NCBI RefSeq assembly: GCF_029168945.1
Contig: NC_083606.1
Coordinates: 12,798,041-12,862,040, forward strand
Direction of reading: 5' to 3'
DNA: 64,000 nucleotides
Origin: Cannabis sativa
Lineage: Eukaryota > Streptophyta > Magnoliopsida > Rosales > Cannabaceae
This document shows positions 1 through 15,676 of this stretch, one piece after another; the first letter of the stretch is position 1; every line of letters begins with the position of its first letter. Both the position numbers and the translations under genes were made by a program. The notes under the pieces are model-generated. The model searched no databases. It worked only from the letters and a program-made list of their open reading frames with translations, and was not told the origin of the DNA.

Positions 1-470
1 ACAGCTCGAAAAAAGCAAAACTCAGCCACAAAAAAAACAAGACGGAACAAAGCTTGAAGAAATTAAAGAACCAGAGCTTGAGGATTTTAGTAAATAGGAA
101 TAAGGAGAAAAAGCGCGCGAGGAAACAAAGACAAGCTAATTCACGTGGACCAATCAAAACATTATACAGTGAAAGACTAACAGTCATTCACGCGTATAAA
201 TAGGAGACCCCATCATTCAAAAAGGGAGACAGATTCTTACTCACATCAAGCTAGTTGAAAATTTGTTAGAATACATCCTCAAGATCATTCCGAGCTTAGG
301 AAACAGGCGAACCAGAAACATTGTAAAAATTGAGAGAGAATTGTGTAAGCTGGCAGAGAATATGTACTTCGATTAGATTATTGAACCTAATGTAAAGAAT
401 TTTATGTTATAATACCAAATTGTTGTTGAGCTAATTTTGAGCATCAATAAATATTTTTCTAAAAAAATGC
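1..470 (+). repeat. Possible LTR fragment or promoter-to-polyA segment at window edge
   Basis: No protein gene is visible here. A TATA-like box (gtataaatag, 194-203) is followed about 245 bases later by an AATAAA signal (446-451), with no long reading frame between. This spacing is what the U3-R-U5 part of a plant LTR looks like, but the left end lies outside the window and no matching LTR is seen inside it. It could equally be the end of an unrelated transcript. Confidence 0.3.
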
Positions 471-1233
471 ATAAAACAGAACCAAATTGACATAAGAGAA
501 TCTAAAATGTGTTCTAAACTATCTTAATAAATTAGTATAAATCTCGTTTATCATTTACTCTTAATTTTTTTATGCCTAACAAAAAATTCTTGAAATTGAA
601 CATTATCATCACTCTCCGTCTCAACTTTTAAACTTGACACTTTAACTCATTCTAAAATTTGATGTATGAATGTCAGGTTGATCTTCTATTATCACATTAT
701 GGATAATAATACACGAATTCATTATGTTATGTACTGTATCAACACGACAATGACCACATATATATGGGGCACAGATTGTGCTTCAGTTGAAGGGCAAAAG
801 TTACAGCATCTGAAAGCAAATATGGGGCTCTGTTGGAGAAGGCCTAACTGAAATATGATGTCAAGAATGGCATGGCTTTCTTTTTCAACAAATAGATAGA
901 TAATAATTAACATGTCCCATTTGTTTGTTACTTTTCTTTCAAAGAGAAAATGAAAGAGATGTATAATGGTCAATTTTATGCAGATCCAAAGTAAATAAGG
1001 AAGCTTTCACGTAGAAAAAGAGTTGTCAACTACCCTCCTATTGAATTTTAGAAATAGTTATTTTACAAGATAAATTTGAAAAACTATCCATAAAAACACA
1101 AAAAATAACAAAAATATATATATATATATAAATTATATAAAGTTTTAAATACTTTTATGATTTTATTTAAAAAAAAAATATTATGTATTTTTATATTATA
1201 CTTTTATTAATTTATGTTATTTATATATATATA

Positions 1234-1262
1234 CTAGCAAAAAGTTACGTGCGAGGCACGTA
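1234..1262 (-). mobile_element. Helitron-like 3' terminus
   Basis: On the minus strand the sequence has a GC-rich hairpin (acgtgcctcgcacgt, 1247-1261 on plus), then about ten bases, then CTAG followed by T. A short hairpin ending in CTRR next to a T is the known 3' end of Helitrons. The 5' end was not located, so the element length is unknown. A chance match of a 15-base imperfect palindrome cannot be excluded. Confidence 0.35.
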
Positions 1263-2989
1263 TATTAAATTTTATGTTAGTTTTTTTCTACGTTATTAAA
1301 AAGTGATACAATTAAAAATAAAAAATATATATTATTAGTTATTAGGTTCAACATCATTACCCTGTGTTCATTTTTAAGAAAAAAATATATATTTATGAAA
1401 TAATAATTTGTTGCAACGGGTGTACAGGAAAAATTCGAAAAATATAGCATTTATTAGTAGAGTATTGACAATTTCAACAGTAAATTAACTGATTGTATAC
1501 TTTTTTGTCTGCTAACATTAAGTATTTGATATTTGAGTGGTGAACTCTTATTTGTCCGCTTTTCAAATTTTTCTAACACTTTCATTTTATTCTTCCAACT
1601 TTCTGTAGTTGGAGTGATGTCCTTAATTGTTGTATATAGTGTAGTTATTTATTCACCTGTTTTCAAATAAAACAATAGATATACAAAATAAAATATATAA
1701 TTAAGCTCATATTAAAATCAATCTCACCTTTCAATATAGTGAAAGGATTTTAAATTGATTCATTCTAATAATTGTGACAGACCTAACGAATAATAATATT
1801 ATGTTACCTAATAACAAAATAGGAATCTACCAAACAACATTATCAAAATTTATTCCAAGTATAATTATATAAATATATTACTCATTGAAGTCTATTAGAA
1901 ACTGTAAAAAGCTCACAATACAAAATTTCACATCAAAAATCTAAAAATGATCAACTATGTAGCAGCAATATTAATACAATAACCAAAATTGCCTAGTCAT
2001 ATACAGTCTTAAAACTTAAAAGAGTGGCATTATTCATTCAAGTTTCGACTAAGTGTTTATGAGTTTGAGTTATAATATTGTGTCCTGTGTTTATGTCCAA
2101 ATAATATTGTGTGTGTCTGGCTAATCTAGTGGAGAAGATTGAAGTTTTGATTCTCAATAAATAGAATGAATATAAGTGTATACTTTGTAGTAGGTCATTA
2201 TTGTGTCATTTTTAAGTTAATGTGTCAACTTGAAAACAATTCATTTAATAAACGGAATAGAGGAGTCAATCTAAAAATATTTTTCTACCTTAATAAGTAG
2301 AGCTATAGAAAACAAACTTGGTAACTTTTTGAGTGTTAAAAAATTGTAAATAGTTATAAATTTAGAGTAAGTAACTTGTGTGTGGCAGCTGGTTAAAGAA
2401 GCCAAAATTGAGGTTACGTATATGCTGACAACTCAGGTTCACATTTCAAGTTTTGAAAGACTATACTCTCTTCCATGGCCTATTAACAAAAATTTAACGT
2501 ACACATAACACATGAATATGACTTTCTGCCCGAAACCAAGAGATGATTAGAAAGTAAAAGCACCGCTAGAACTTTCCTTGGTTTGAAGTAATAATATAAT
2601 AACTAATATCTTTTATTACATATTAATATTAATAATTAATTCAAGATGAACTTTCAAAAGTATTTTTGAAACATCGTGGGATATATAAATGCAATACTTT
2701 TGTATAATAGCATGTAGCATGTTGTCTTCATTAGTATTTTTTAAATTTTAATATGAAAATTAAAATTATAAAATATAGCTTAAGAAATTATAACTAAGGT
2801 TATAAACTGGTAAAGGTTATGTTGGAGGCTGGGATTTTTGCTTTAGAGAGAGAAATTTGTTAGATTAAATTTTGGTAGGATTATTTATCTAAAATTAATC
2901 AATTATAATTAACGTTTTCTAATCAGAATATTCTGTCAAATATTACAATATTCTGTTAATATTTTGACAGAAAAATAAATAATAATATT

Positions 2990-3415
2990 AAACCAAGAAT
3001 TCTGTTACGTAGCCACATTTTATATATAAAAAAAAAAAGATAATATTTTTAAAAAAAAGTCAGTCAATAATTTCTCATAAACCAAGAATTCGTTTATATA
3101 GCCACATTTTATATATTCAGATTTAGATGTGGAGGCAAACAATTATAACCTGATCAAGCCAAAAAAATAAATAGAAAAATTATTTAGCAATATATATATA
3201 TATATAATATATAAAGCAAAAACCCAATTGTATTTTTTTAGATTTAATGAGATTTATTTTATTTATTTCATTATATAAAGTAACCCATGAATTTCTCATA
3301 AATTATATTATTTTTATTAATAAACCATTTTATTTTTAATATAAATAAAAAGTCATCCATGAATTTCTCATAAACCAAGAATTTTGTTATATAGGCACAC
3401 TTTATATAGAAAATA
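2990..3415 (+). repeat. Short local repeat family, several degenerate copies
   Basis: A motif reading roughly 'tgaatttctcataaaccaag' followed by 'aattttgttatata' and 'gccacactttatata' appears at about 2991-3030, 3065-3116, 3281-3306 (partial) and 3348-3412. A further copy lies at about 14489-14555, together with its AT-rich upstream part. The copies are direct and differ by a few bases each. No terminal repeats or coding are visible; the family is unrecognised. Confidence 0.55.
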
Positions 3416-4407
3416 GATATAACAATCAATTTTATATATTATAATAATTATTATTGATATTTATTTTAAAATCTATAGAATAATTATTTTAATAATATTC
3501 TACATATATAACCATACCTATTATTTAACGTAGTTAATTTTATTAATAATAATATGCTATATTAATTAATTTAAAAACTTAGTCATACATATATAATGTG
3601 AAAATATATACATATTTTAAAATAATTCTTAAGATAATTTGAGAAAAAATAAAAATTATATATTTTTTGAAAAATATCTTAAGTATAGTTTACATTTAAA
3701 TTTAATTTAATTTTTTAATTGAATTATTGTTTTAATTTGAAAAATAAGAAATTGATTATTATTGTTTCAAAAAATATCTTAGCAGTATATGTTTTGAATT
3801 TTCATAGCTTCACTAAATTCATGCTCAAACTTCTTTTTTCTTCATTTTGAATTTTGTTGCTAAACTTGAAAATAAGATTTTACTTAAATTGTATTGAGCT
3901 TTGTTGTCAAAATCTTCATAACTAAGTATAAATTTCAGAGGTTAAGGTAATTATTTTACCTTACTCAATGAGTAACTTAAAGTATAATAATTAGTTTAAT
4001 AAGACAAAAAATTACGAAAAAAAAAGAACCAGATAGTACCAACAATTAGCCAATATATGAAATTGAATATAAACTCTACCTTAAGAAAATATGAGATATA
4101 TATATATATTACCACTTTATAATTGGCACATAAAAAATATAAAATAAAATTAGCACAAAATTATAGAAACCAATAAACTATGTATTGCTTAGGGAGAATG
4201 GAGATTTCATGAATAGTACTAAATATAATCATTATAAATATAAGGATTAGATTAATGAAGAATAACTATACATGGAAAGAAAGTATATATATAACTCAAA
4301 ATTTGAGATTTCCACACAAATTATAATTGATTCACTAAATAAATGTCTTCTTTATAACATTTGTAACAATTTTTCTTATTCTTTATTGTATTTTCAACAA
4401 AATACAA

Positions 4408-6599
<2,192 letters not shown>

Positions 6600-6600
6600 A

Positions 6601-9600
6601 TTATCCCCCCGTTAATAGGATTTCGTCCCTGAAATCTAACCTGAATAGCTCTGGATGTTGAGTCCTCATATCTGACTCCAATTCCCAGGTGGCTTCTTCC
6701 ACCTTACTGTTCCTCCAGAGCACCTTAACCAGTGCAATAATCTTGTTGCGAAGAACTTTTTCCTTTCTATCCAAAATCTGAACAGGTTGCTCTTCATAGG
6801 ATAAGTCTGGTTGTAGTTCAAGGGCTTCATAACTCAAGACATGAGTCGGGTCTGACACGTATTTCCTTAACATAGAAATGTGAAATACGTCATGAACAGC
6901 TGATAATGCTGGTGGCAAGGCTAGCCGATATGCTACCTGCCCGACCTTCTCGAGTATCTGAAATGGCCCAATGAACCTAGGGCTTAACTTACCCTTCTTC
7001 CCGAAGCGCCTAATACCCTTCATTGGTGAAACCCGCAGGAAAACATGTTCCCCTGCCTGAAATGTAACATCTTTGCGCTTCGGATCAGCATAACTTTTCT
7101 GCCTGCTTTGAGAAGCAAGCATCCGAGCCTTGATCTTATCAATAGCTTCATTGGTTCTCTGCACTAATTCTGGACCCAGGTACTTCCTTTCTCCTGTCTC
7201 GTCCCAATGAATAGGAGAACAGCATTTTCTACCATATAACATCTCATAGGGAGCCATCCCTATTGTACTTTGGTAGCTGTTGTTGTAGGAGAATTCAATT
7301 AAAGGCAAGTAATTACTCCATGAACCCTCAAAGTCCATAACACAGGCTCGCAGTAGGTCTTCTAAAATTTGGATAGTTCTTTCTGACTGACCATCAGTCT
7401 GAGGGTGAAAGGCTGTACTAAACTTTAACTTGGTACCCATAGCCTTCTGAAGACTCACCCAAAATTTCGATGTGAACTTTGGATCCCTATCTGACACAAT
7501 AGATTTAGGGGCTCCGTGGAGATGAACTATCTCCTTCACATACAATTCAGCATACTGATCCACTGAATAGGTAACTTTCACTGGTAGGAAGTGAGCTGAC
7601 TTTGTGAATCCGTCCACGATGACCCATACTGAATCATACATCCCCGTAGTTCTAGGCAAACCAGTTACAAAGTCCATCGCGATGTCCTCCCACTTCCATT
7701 CTGGAAGGACTAAAGGTTGCAATAACCCTGCCGGCCTCTGATGTTCAGCCTTAATCTGCCGGGTGTTAAACACTTGGACACGTAGTCCACCACATCTCTT
7801 TTCATCCCATACCACCAGAAGTAGGGTTTCAAATCCTGATACATCTTGGTGGTTCCCGGATGCAACGAATAAGGCGTGGTGTGAGCTTCATCCAGTATTT
7901 CTTTCTTAAGCTCATCAACACTAGGAACACAAACTCGAGCTTTATACAACAACATTCCACTACTCGAGACTGAAAAGCCTCTAGGCCGACCAGCCACTAC
8001 TTCATCTCGAACTTTAACTAGCTCGGGATCTTCCAGCTGTGCTTTTCTGATTCTTTCCAACAGATCAGATTGGAGTGTTAAATTATGTAATTTCCCGACC
8101 ACGAACTCAATCCCTGCATTAACCATTTCTGAGGCTAGTTGAAGGGCTATCATAACCGTAGTACAAACTTGCCCGGGACCCTTTCTGCTTAAAGCATCGG
8201 CCACAACATTGGCTTTCCTGGGGTGATATAAAATTTCACAATCGTAATCTTTAACTAACTCCAACCACCTTCTCTGCCTCATATTCAGATCTTTTTGGGT
8301 GAAAAAGTATTTGAGACTTTTATGGTCAGTATAAATCTCACACTTTTCACCGTAAAGATAATGTCACCATATCTTTAAAGCAAAAACTACAGCAGCGAGC
8401 TCTAAATCATGAGTTGGATAACGCTGCTCATAATCCTTCAATTGACGAGAGGCATAGGCTATGACTCTGTCAGCTTGCATCAGAACACATCCCAGACCCT
8501 GTCTGGATGCATCACAATAAACAACGAATTTCTCTTGATCTGATGGCAAAGCTAACACCGGAGATGTTATCAAACGTCGCTTCAACTCCTGAAAACTTGA
8601 CTCACACTTATCTGACCACACAATTCTCTGATTTTTCTTGGTCAATTCGGTTAGGGGCATAGAAAGTTTAGAAAATCCTTCGACGAAGCGTCGATAATAT
8701 CCTGCTAACCCGAGAAAACTTCGAACTTCCGTCACAGACTTGGGCCTCGGCCAATTCTTCACTGATTCCACCTTGTTTGGATCGACCATAATTCCATTCT
8801 TCCCAACAATATGACCCAGAAAGGACACCTCGGACAACCAGAATTCACACTTTTTGAACTTGGCATACAGCTTGTGATCCCTAAATCGCTGTAACACCAT
8901 TCGAAGATGATGCTCGTGCTCCTCTTCTGACTGAGAGTATACAAGAATGTCATCGATAAATACTATAACGCAGTTATCGAGGAAATCCTTGAATACCCTA
9001 TTCATGAGATCCATAAAGGCTGCAGGAGCATTAGTCAATCCAAATGACATTACCAGAAACTCATAGTGCCCATATCTGGTTCTAAAAGCAGTCTTCGGTA
9101 TGTCCTCCTCCCGAATTCTGAGTTGATGATAACCAGACCGTAAATCAATCTTTGAAAACACTGTCTTTCCCTGAAGCTGATCGAACAGATCATCGATCCT
9201 GGGCAACGGGTACTTGTTCTTAATCGTCAACTTGTTTAGTTCCCGATAATCAATACACATTCTGAGGGAACCATCCTTCTTTTTTCACAAAAAGAACCGG
9301 AGCTCCCCAAGGCGATACACTAGGTCGAATAAACCCAATGTCAAGCATCCCCTGAAGTTGTAACTTAAGCTCCTTGAGTTCTGCTGGAGCCATCCTATAT
9401 GGAGCTTTAGAAACAGGTTCGACTCCAGGTGCCAGATCAATTATAAAATCAATCTCTCGCTGTGGCGGCAATCCCAGCAACTCCTCGGGAAACACATCAA
9501 GAAAATCTTTCACCACCCGGACTACCTCAGGCCCAAATGTTTCAGGTCTGCTGGAGTCAAATACTACCGCTAGAAATCCTATGCAACCATTGCATAGTAA

Positions 9601-11238
9601 ATCCCTAGCCCTCAGCACAGAGATAACCGGGATCCGAGACCCCTGAACTGATCCAACATAAACAAACGGATCTTCACCTTCCGGCTGAAAAGTCACCATT
9701 TTACGCCTACAATCTATAGTGGCCGAATACTTGGATAAGAAATCCATTCCCAGTATAATATCAAACTCAGTTAATTTCAATTCTATGAGGTCAGTACTCA
9801 ATTCCCTATCTTCAATCCTAATTGGCATAGACCTAATGCGCCTATTAGAGATAACCAATTCCTCGCTAGGCATTAGGGTTCCAAACCCTCTTTCTAAAAT
9901 ATCACAAGGTCTACCCAAAAGATCAATCACTCTTGTAGCCACATATGAACGTGTAGCTCCCGAGTCAAATAATACTGTAAATAACAAGTTGTTGACGGGA
10001 AGCTGACCTGTCACAACAGAAGGACCGGGCCGCAAGATCGGCTGGGTAATGGCAAACACACGAGCAGGAACCGGTTTCACTTCAGCTTTCGGCTCCTCTT
10101 TCTTTGCCTGGGGGCAATCTTTCTTGAAATGCCCCACCATGCCACACAAAAAGCATGTCTTCCGGTTACACTCTCCCGGATGATGTTTCTTGCACCTTGG
10201 ACACTCAGGGTAAGAGTAACCCTGGCGTCCTCCTCTGCCTTGGTTCCCACGGAACCGCTTGCCTTGCCCCGAACCACCAGAAGTCGGAACAATTTTTCTT
10301 TTCTGCTCAGTGGTGGAGTCACCACCATCCCTACCATAAACAGAAGTAGGAACAGTGGGGGTTCCACCAACACTCGGAGTCACTCGGGGCTCCTGAAGAA
10401 ATTTCACTCCACCCTCGGCTCTCAAAGCCTTTTCAACCATCTCCACATATGTGGTGGCTTCAGTGGTCGTAATCACTAGGTCATGTCGAATCTTTGCACT
10501 CAAACCCGCCAAATATTTTTCTTTCTTGCTAAAATCAGTCGGCACAATTCCCAGCGCCAACTTAGCCAACCGATCAAACTTTGTCGTGTATTCAGTAACC
10601 GACATTCCCTCGGTTTGAACTAGATCAGTGAACTCTTTCCGCTTTGCACTGCGGATTGCTTCATTGTAATACTTGGAGTTAAACAACTCCTTGAATTCTT
10701 CCTAGGTCATCAACGTGACGTCTCGAGTGAGGGTTATCAACTCCCACCACACGAGAGCGTCTTCCTGAAACTGGAAAGTGGCACAGGTCACCCGATCATT
10801 TCCAACCACTCCCATAAAATTGAGGATGCGTTCAATCACTGAAAGCCACTGCTCGGCCTTCATCACATCAGGACCTCCCAGAAACACTGGAGGTGCCTGT
10901 TTTCGGAATCTTTCATACAGCGGTTCCATACGGTTGCCAACAACAGGTTGTTCTGCTGGCACCGCAGGAACTGCTACGGCCTGAACCACTTGAGGAGGCA
11001 CAGCAGGAGGACCCTGCTGCCTCAATCTTTGGATCTCTTCATCTTGCTGGCGGATTCTATCTTGCATCTCAGCGAATCTTTGCTCCCAATCAAGAGGAGC
11101 TTGAGGTGGATTTACAGGGCGACCACCCTGAGCTCTGCCACGGCCACGGCCGCGACCACGAGGATTTTGAGGATTCCCCTGACCGCCTTCGGTCTCAACC
11201 ATGCCACCCTGACTTCTTGTATTTCGCGGGGCGTCCAT
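6601..11238 (-). pseudogene. Broken gag-pol polyprotein of element A
   Basis: Read from ATG at 11238 to TAA at 6601-6603, this is colinear with the gag-pol of element B. Order: Gag with Arg/Gly-rich N-terminus, zinc knuckle ([14 protein letters not shown], near 10120-10165), aspartic protease (DSGA), reverse transcriptase (FIDD, near 8960), RNase H, integrase, chromodomain-like tail. Four lesions are visible against B. A Trp codon in Gag is TAG (10702-10704). There is a one-base insertion in the A-run after VLFVKK (about 9275-9286). An Arg codon in RNase H is TGA (8364-8366). A small indel just after the first Cys of the integrase CxxC (about 7755-7771) shifts the frame. It cannot make a full polyprotein. 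Confidence 0.93.
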
Positions 11239-11491
11239 TTAATAGGACTTAGCCTTCGAATCCATAAGCCAGGCAGGTTAGACAGCGATCAAAACTTAAC
11301 ACCGCTCTTTAAAGACTTTAAAGGCAACACAATTTTTTTTTTTAATTAAAATCTAATATGTTTCCTAACATGCTTTCACATTCACATTTATTTAAAATAC
11401 TAAACAACTACAGGCTTACTGAACCGTGAACCGAGCTTTCTCTGATGAAGATTGTACATGTCATAGCAAGCTTCGGTAGACAAACCTGGCG

Positions 11492-11503
11492 GCTCTGATA
11501 CCA
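11492..11503 (-). other. Primer binding site of element A (tRNA-iMet type)
   Basis: Minus strand reads tggtatcagagc four bases inside the 5' LTR end. It matches the standard plant initiator-tRNA-Met primer site used by chromoviruses. Confidence 0.85.
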
Positions 11504-11507
11504 AAAT

Positions 11508-13590
11508 TGTAACGCCCTAATGCTAAGGCACGCTACAGTACTTTTTAATTATTGTGCAATCTTTGCTAATCAAAGAAATCTCTCGAAAAACGTGTCAAAT
11601 TAAAACTTTTACTTTAGATATTAAACTTTGTAATATAATATAATATTTACAAATTCCGGGATCCCGATTTCAAGCTTTGTAAAATTTACTGTTTAAACTT
11701 TACATTTCAAAATACATAATTTTCAGGTCGCACAGCGACTTTCAAAATATAACTCCCAGATGTCCCGAGACCGAACACTCCAGGTCGCGCTGCTTGACAT
11801 GTACAACCTCAACCGAGCTCAGGTTCACTCCTGTTCAGCCTTCGCCTTTCCTTTACCTACACATAGAAGCAGAAACTGTGAGTCAACAGACTCATTAAGA
11901 AATGCATATAACATACCATATAATTTCCGACTTGTAAATAGGCGTCCATACACCTATTTACAGAGCTTAACAGATGAGTATGAACGTTCAATACCAGGGT
12001 ACAACCACTATACCACATACACATCGTACCTCACTGTACGAGTGTTGGTAGGGTTTACCCCGATCACTGAGTAACACTAAGTGATGTACCACACACCTTA
12101 GCATTTTTCCATGCTTATGTTGGTATCACTGTATCGTACTCACAATCACAATAGTCACTATACCAATGCACTCTATAACTTATTCATACAAGTGTTGGTA
12201 GTGCTTAACATAATTCAAGCATGCATATATAAACACAAATACACACATTCAGATAATCACATCATACATTATACACAGTTCTTACCTGTTTTTCGAATTC
12301 AAGTGTGCTGGCCGACCTGAACGGAATTCACGTGCTAGATGGATGCCCTAATCACAATAATTGCAACACAGATGAGTGACTCACTAAATCACTTTCTGGG
12401 ACTTAAACTTGAAACTAAAAGTTTTTCTATCGATAAACCTCATGGCAATACCCTAAATATCTCAAAATTGGCCAAAACTAGGGTTCTGGAAATTCCCCAA
12501 ACAAAGGCATCAGGTTCCCAACCGCAATCCGGTTCGGGTCACCAACCTGGTCGGCCGGTTGGTATCGGTCTCCCGAACCGAATTCGGTTCGCCGTCGGGA
12601 ACCAAAAATCATCCCCCTTGATTCAATTCAATCCGAAACCTTACCAAACTCTCCAGTATACCTATACAATGCATAAACAATAGAATCCAAGCAGTAATTC
12701 ACAGAACAAACCAATAAATCCAATTATGCCATTAAAGCTCAAAGCTTTGAACTTTAAACCTAAAATTGCATAAAAACCATCTACACCCATTAAAACCAGC
12801 AGCTAGGACTTAGAATCAACTCAACTAAACCCTAAAATTCGAACCCTAGGCACTTCAAGCCTTCACAGCCCCTAACTTACAATTTCACAAACTCAAATCA
12901 AAGAAAAAGCTTAAAATCATATCTTTAAAAGTTCTAGGGCTTTACCTTAGTTGAAACTTCCTTGAATTCTAGCTAAATCCTAGAAAAATGGAATGAATAT
13001 GTTGATCCTTGCCCTGGTTTTCTTCAGCCGAAGGAAAGAGAGAGAGAGAATTCAAGAACAAAGCATTTTTTCTAATTTTTCCTTTTCTTAATTTTCCACA
13101 AAAGACAAGAGTTTTTTCCCCAAAACTCTTTGCTGAAAATAACTTAGATTAGGTGTCAAACACCTAGGCAGCCACCTCACTCACCTTAAACAAAAGACTA
13201 AAATGCCCTTTAGACTTAAAACTAGGGTATTTCTAAAGCTAGGGGTAAAATGGTCAATTTCCATAATCCCGCCCAATCCCGATAATTTATTTTCTCTAAA
13301 TTATTTCCCACTATGAAATAGGGTTCTAAACTTACCCATGTGATCAATCTAGCCATCCATCGCATTTTCCGTTGTCGCCGAGCAAAAATTACAAAAATAA
13401 CATATTTCACATATAGGCTAAATAATACCCCTAGAGTTTAATAAAATCTCCGGAATTGAGAAATTATAACTCTAATATTTATTTCTAAATATTGGGGTCC
13501 ACATTTAAATTAATTCACAAATAATAATAAAATAATAAAAATTAGTGCTAATTGCCTTTACTAAACCAAATTACTAGAGCGGTCATTACA
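11508..13590 (-). repeat. 5' LTR of element A (2083 bp)
   Basis: Same termini as the left LTR. Scattered base differences from 4408-6599 show the element is not a very recent insertion. The GA tract is short here, and the palindromic block (12574-12591, cgaaccgaattcggttcg) differs from the left copy. Confidence 0.93.
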
Positions 13591-13952
13591 TACAAGCTCA
13601 AGCATCTCGAACCCAATGTTTTCATCACTGAAATTTGCAATAAATTAATAAAAATTATAAATACAAATATAATTCAAAGAGATAGAGATGAAGAGATAAA
13701 GAGAAAAGAAAGAATACCTATACTATTTGTACTCGCTCTTTACTCACACATTGATCATCTATCGACCTCAAGTACATTGTTGCAAGAAAGCCACTACCAC
13801 ACTATCACTGAGATTAGTCAAGTCAAATACAAATTTAATATGTAACGACAACAATTTATAATAATAATAAAAAAGAATGCACACTATTATATTTATGGGG
13901 AACAATAAAAGATTAATCAGTGAGAGTAAAATATATGTCATTATATAATATA

Positions 13953-14328
13953 GGGTAAATACCATTTTGGACCCTGTATTTTGCAAAAGTTACAAATTGG
14001 ACCTTGTGTTTTATGTTAAATGACAAAATGAACCATCTATTTTCTAAAATAGTAAAAATAGGACCCTGAGCTTAATTTTTGATAACTTTTTTTTTAATAC
14101 AACCAACTTGAAGACAATGCTTAATACGAACAGATACAAAAAAATGTAAACAGTTTTGTCATAGCACTTTTAGATCGGATTATAATTAAATTTTATTTTG
14201 ACAAAAAATCAATTCAGGGTCCTATTTGTACTATTTTAGAAAATACAGGGTCCATTTTGTCATTTAACAAAACACAGGGTCCAATTGGTAACTTTTGTAA
14301 AACAGAGGGTCCAAAATGGTATTTATCC
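13953..14328. mobile_element. MITE with 9-bp TSD (MULE-like), copy 1
   Basis: 376 bp with terminal inverted repeats of about 23 bases (gggtaaataccattttgga... and its complement at the right, one mismatch). The perfect 9-bp duplication tataatata lies at 13944-13952 and 14329-14337. A 9-bp TSD with GG-starting terminal repeats points to Mutator-like transposition. It has no coding capacity. Its interior holds the repeated phrases 'ggaccct' and 'atgacaaaatg' typical of this family. A related copy is at 21945-22318. Confidence 0.8.
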
Positions 14329-14337
14329 TATAATATA

Positions 14338-15676
14338 TATACTTGAGACATTTAAATTCAGTTAAAAGTATAAGATTAAAGAAAACAAATATCAGAATCT
14401 TAAATATCAGTTCAAATATTAATGAGATTGGTTTTATTATTATTTTATTATATATAAATAATATTTTATTATTTTATTAAATAAAAATAAAAAGTCACCT
14501 ATAAATTTCTCATAAACCAAGAATTTTAGTTATATAGACACACTTTATATAGAATAAATATTAAGTTGTTTAAATATTTTTAGGCTAGTTATAATTTTTT
14601 TCCTCGAACTTTAACATGTACCAAATCATGTCTCTTAAATTTTTTTAGTTATTAAAAATTCCTCCTAAGCTAATGATTTGAGATTGTTAGATTTAAAAGT
14701 TTTTGTTTAATTTTATTCAATTTTACTGTTTTAGTGATTATTTATGTACTAAACCATGTTACCAAATTTGATATCTATCAAATCATGTCCTTCAAACTTT
14801 GATATGTTAAATTTTTTTTACTAAAATCAGACAAAAGTTCTTAAATCTAAAAATCTCAATAGTTCAAGGAGAATTTTTAATTCAAGAAACATGATTTAAT
14901 ACTTGTCAAAATTTAGATAGAAAAATTCCTAATTAACTATATTTTTATGTAATTTTCTTATTAATTTTGTGTTGTTCTTATACAAACACTTCGAAAAAAA
15001 ACTTTAAAGTTTATACCTAAAAATGTAAAAATTGTAACAAAAAAAATTAATAATTTTTGTAATTATCCCATTTTAAAATGTAACATTTTAGTAACACCAG
15101 ATATTTTCTGGGCTTTTTGGTCTCCAACTCCAAGTATATATATATATAAAAAATAAAAAATAAAAAATAAAAAAAAAAAAAAACGAGATAAAATAAAGTA
15201 AAAACTACACCAAAGCTAGTTCTTCAGTTTTTCCAAAACAATTTTCTTACCATCACTCACATAATCAACAAATAACAAAAAAAAAGTTCTACTTCAAAAA
15301 TGAATTGTGAAGATAATAACGAACAAAAAAAATTAATCACAGATAGTGCTCCTGATAAACTCAAGAATTATCATCATCAACAACATAATGATCAACGTCA
15401 TAATCGAACCCTTAAAAGGGGAAAATTTCTTGGTTGATCCAACCGTGGAATGGAAGATAACTGGTTTCAGAAGCTATATAACATAACATCAACTACAGAC
15501 TAAATATATAGATATATATATATATATATATATCCTGGTTTAAGGAGAGATGAATAAAGAAGGAGGGGGAAAAAAAGTCAGCAATGAAAGATGCGGCCAA
15601 AAGATTGGGGATGGAATGAAATTGTGGTGGTAGATTAAGAGGGGTGAGGAATCATCATCTTCCCAATTCAATGCTC
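14338..15676. other. AT-rich intergenic DNA and 3' flank of the H+-PPase gene
   Basis: No gene seen. It contains one copy of the short dispersed repeat (about 14489-14555) and an AT microsatellite at about 15504-15533. The stretch just below 15677 should hold the 3' UTR of the minus-strand H+-PPase gene. I see no clear AATAAA there. Confidence 0.5.

Larger units (their letters stand above)
471..4402. other. AT-rich intergenic DNA without a recognisable gene
   Basis: Very AT-rich, with many short AT microsatellite runs. The longest reading frames are short chance ORFs of about 60-80 codons. The only structures I can support are a Helitron-like terminus near 1234 and a short dispersed repeat between 2990 and 3415, listed separately. 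Confidence 0.6.

Noticed and set aside
9374..11349. Several plus-strand frames of 60-130 codons opposite gag and RT of element A
   Set aside because: Antisense shadows of the gag-pol frame; the same shadows appear opposite element B.
13552..13845. 97-codon frame overlapping the right end of element A
   Set aside because: It starts within the LTR and crosses the insertion junction, so it is accidental.
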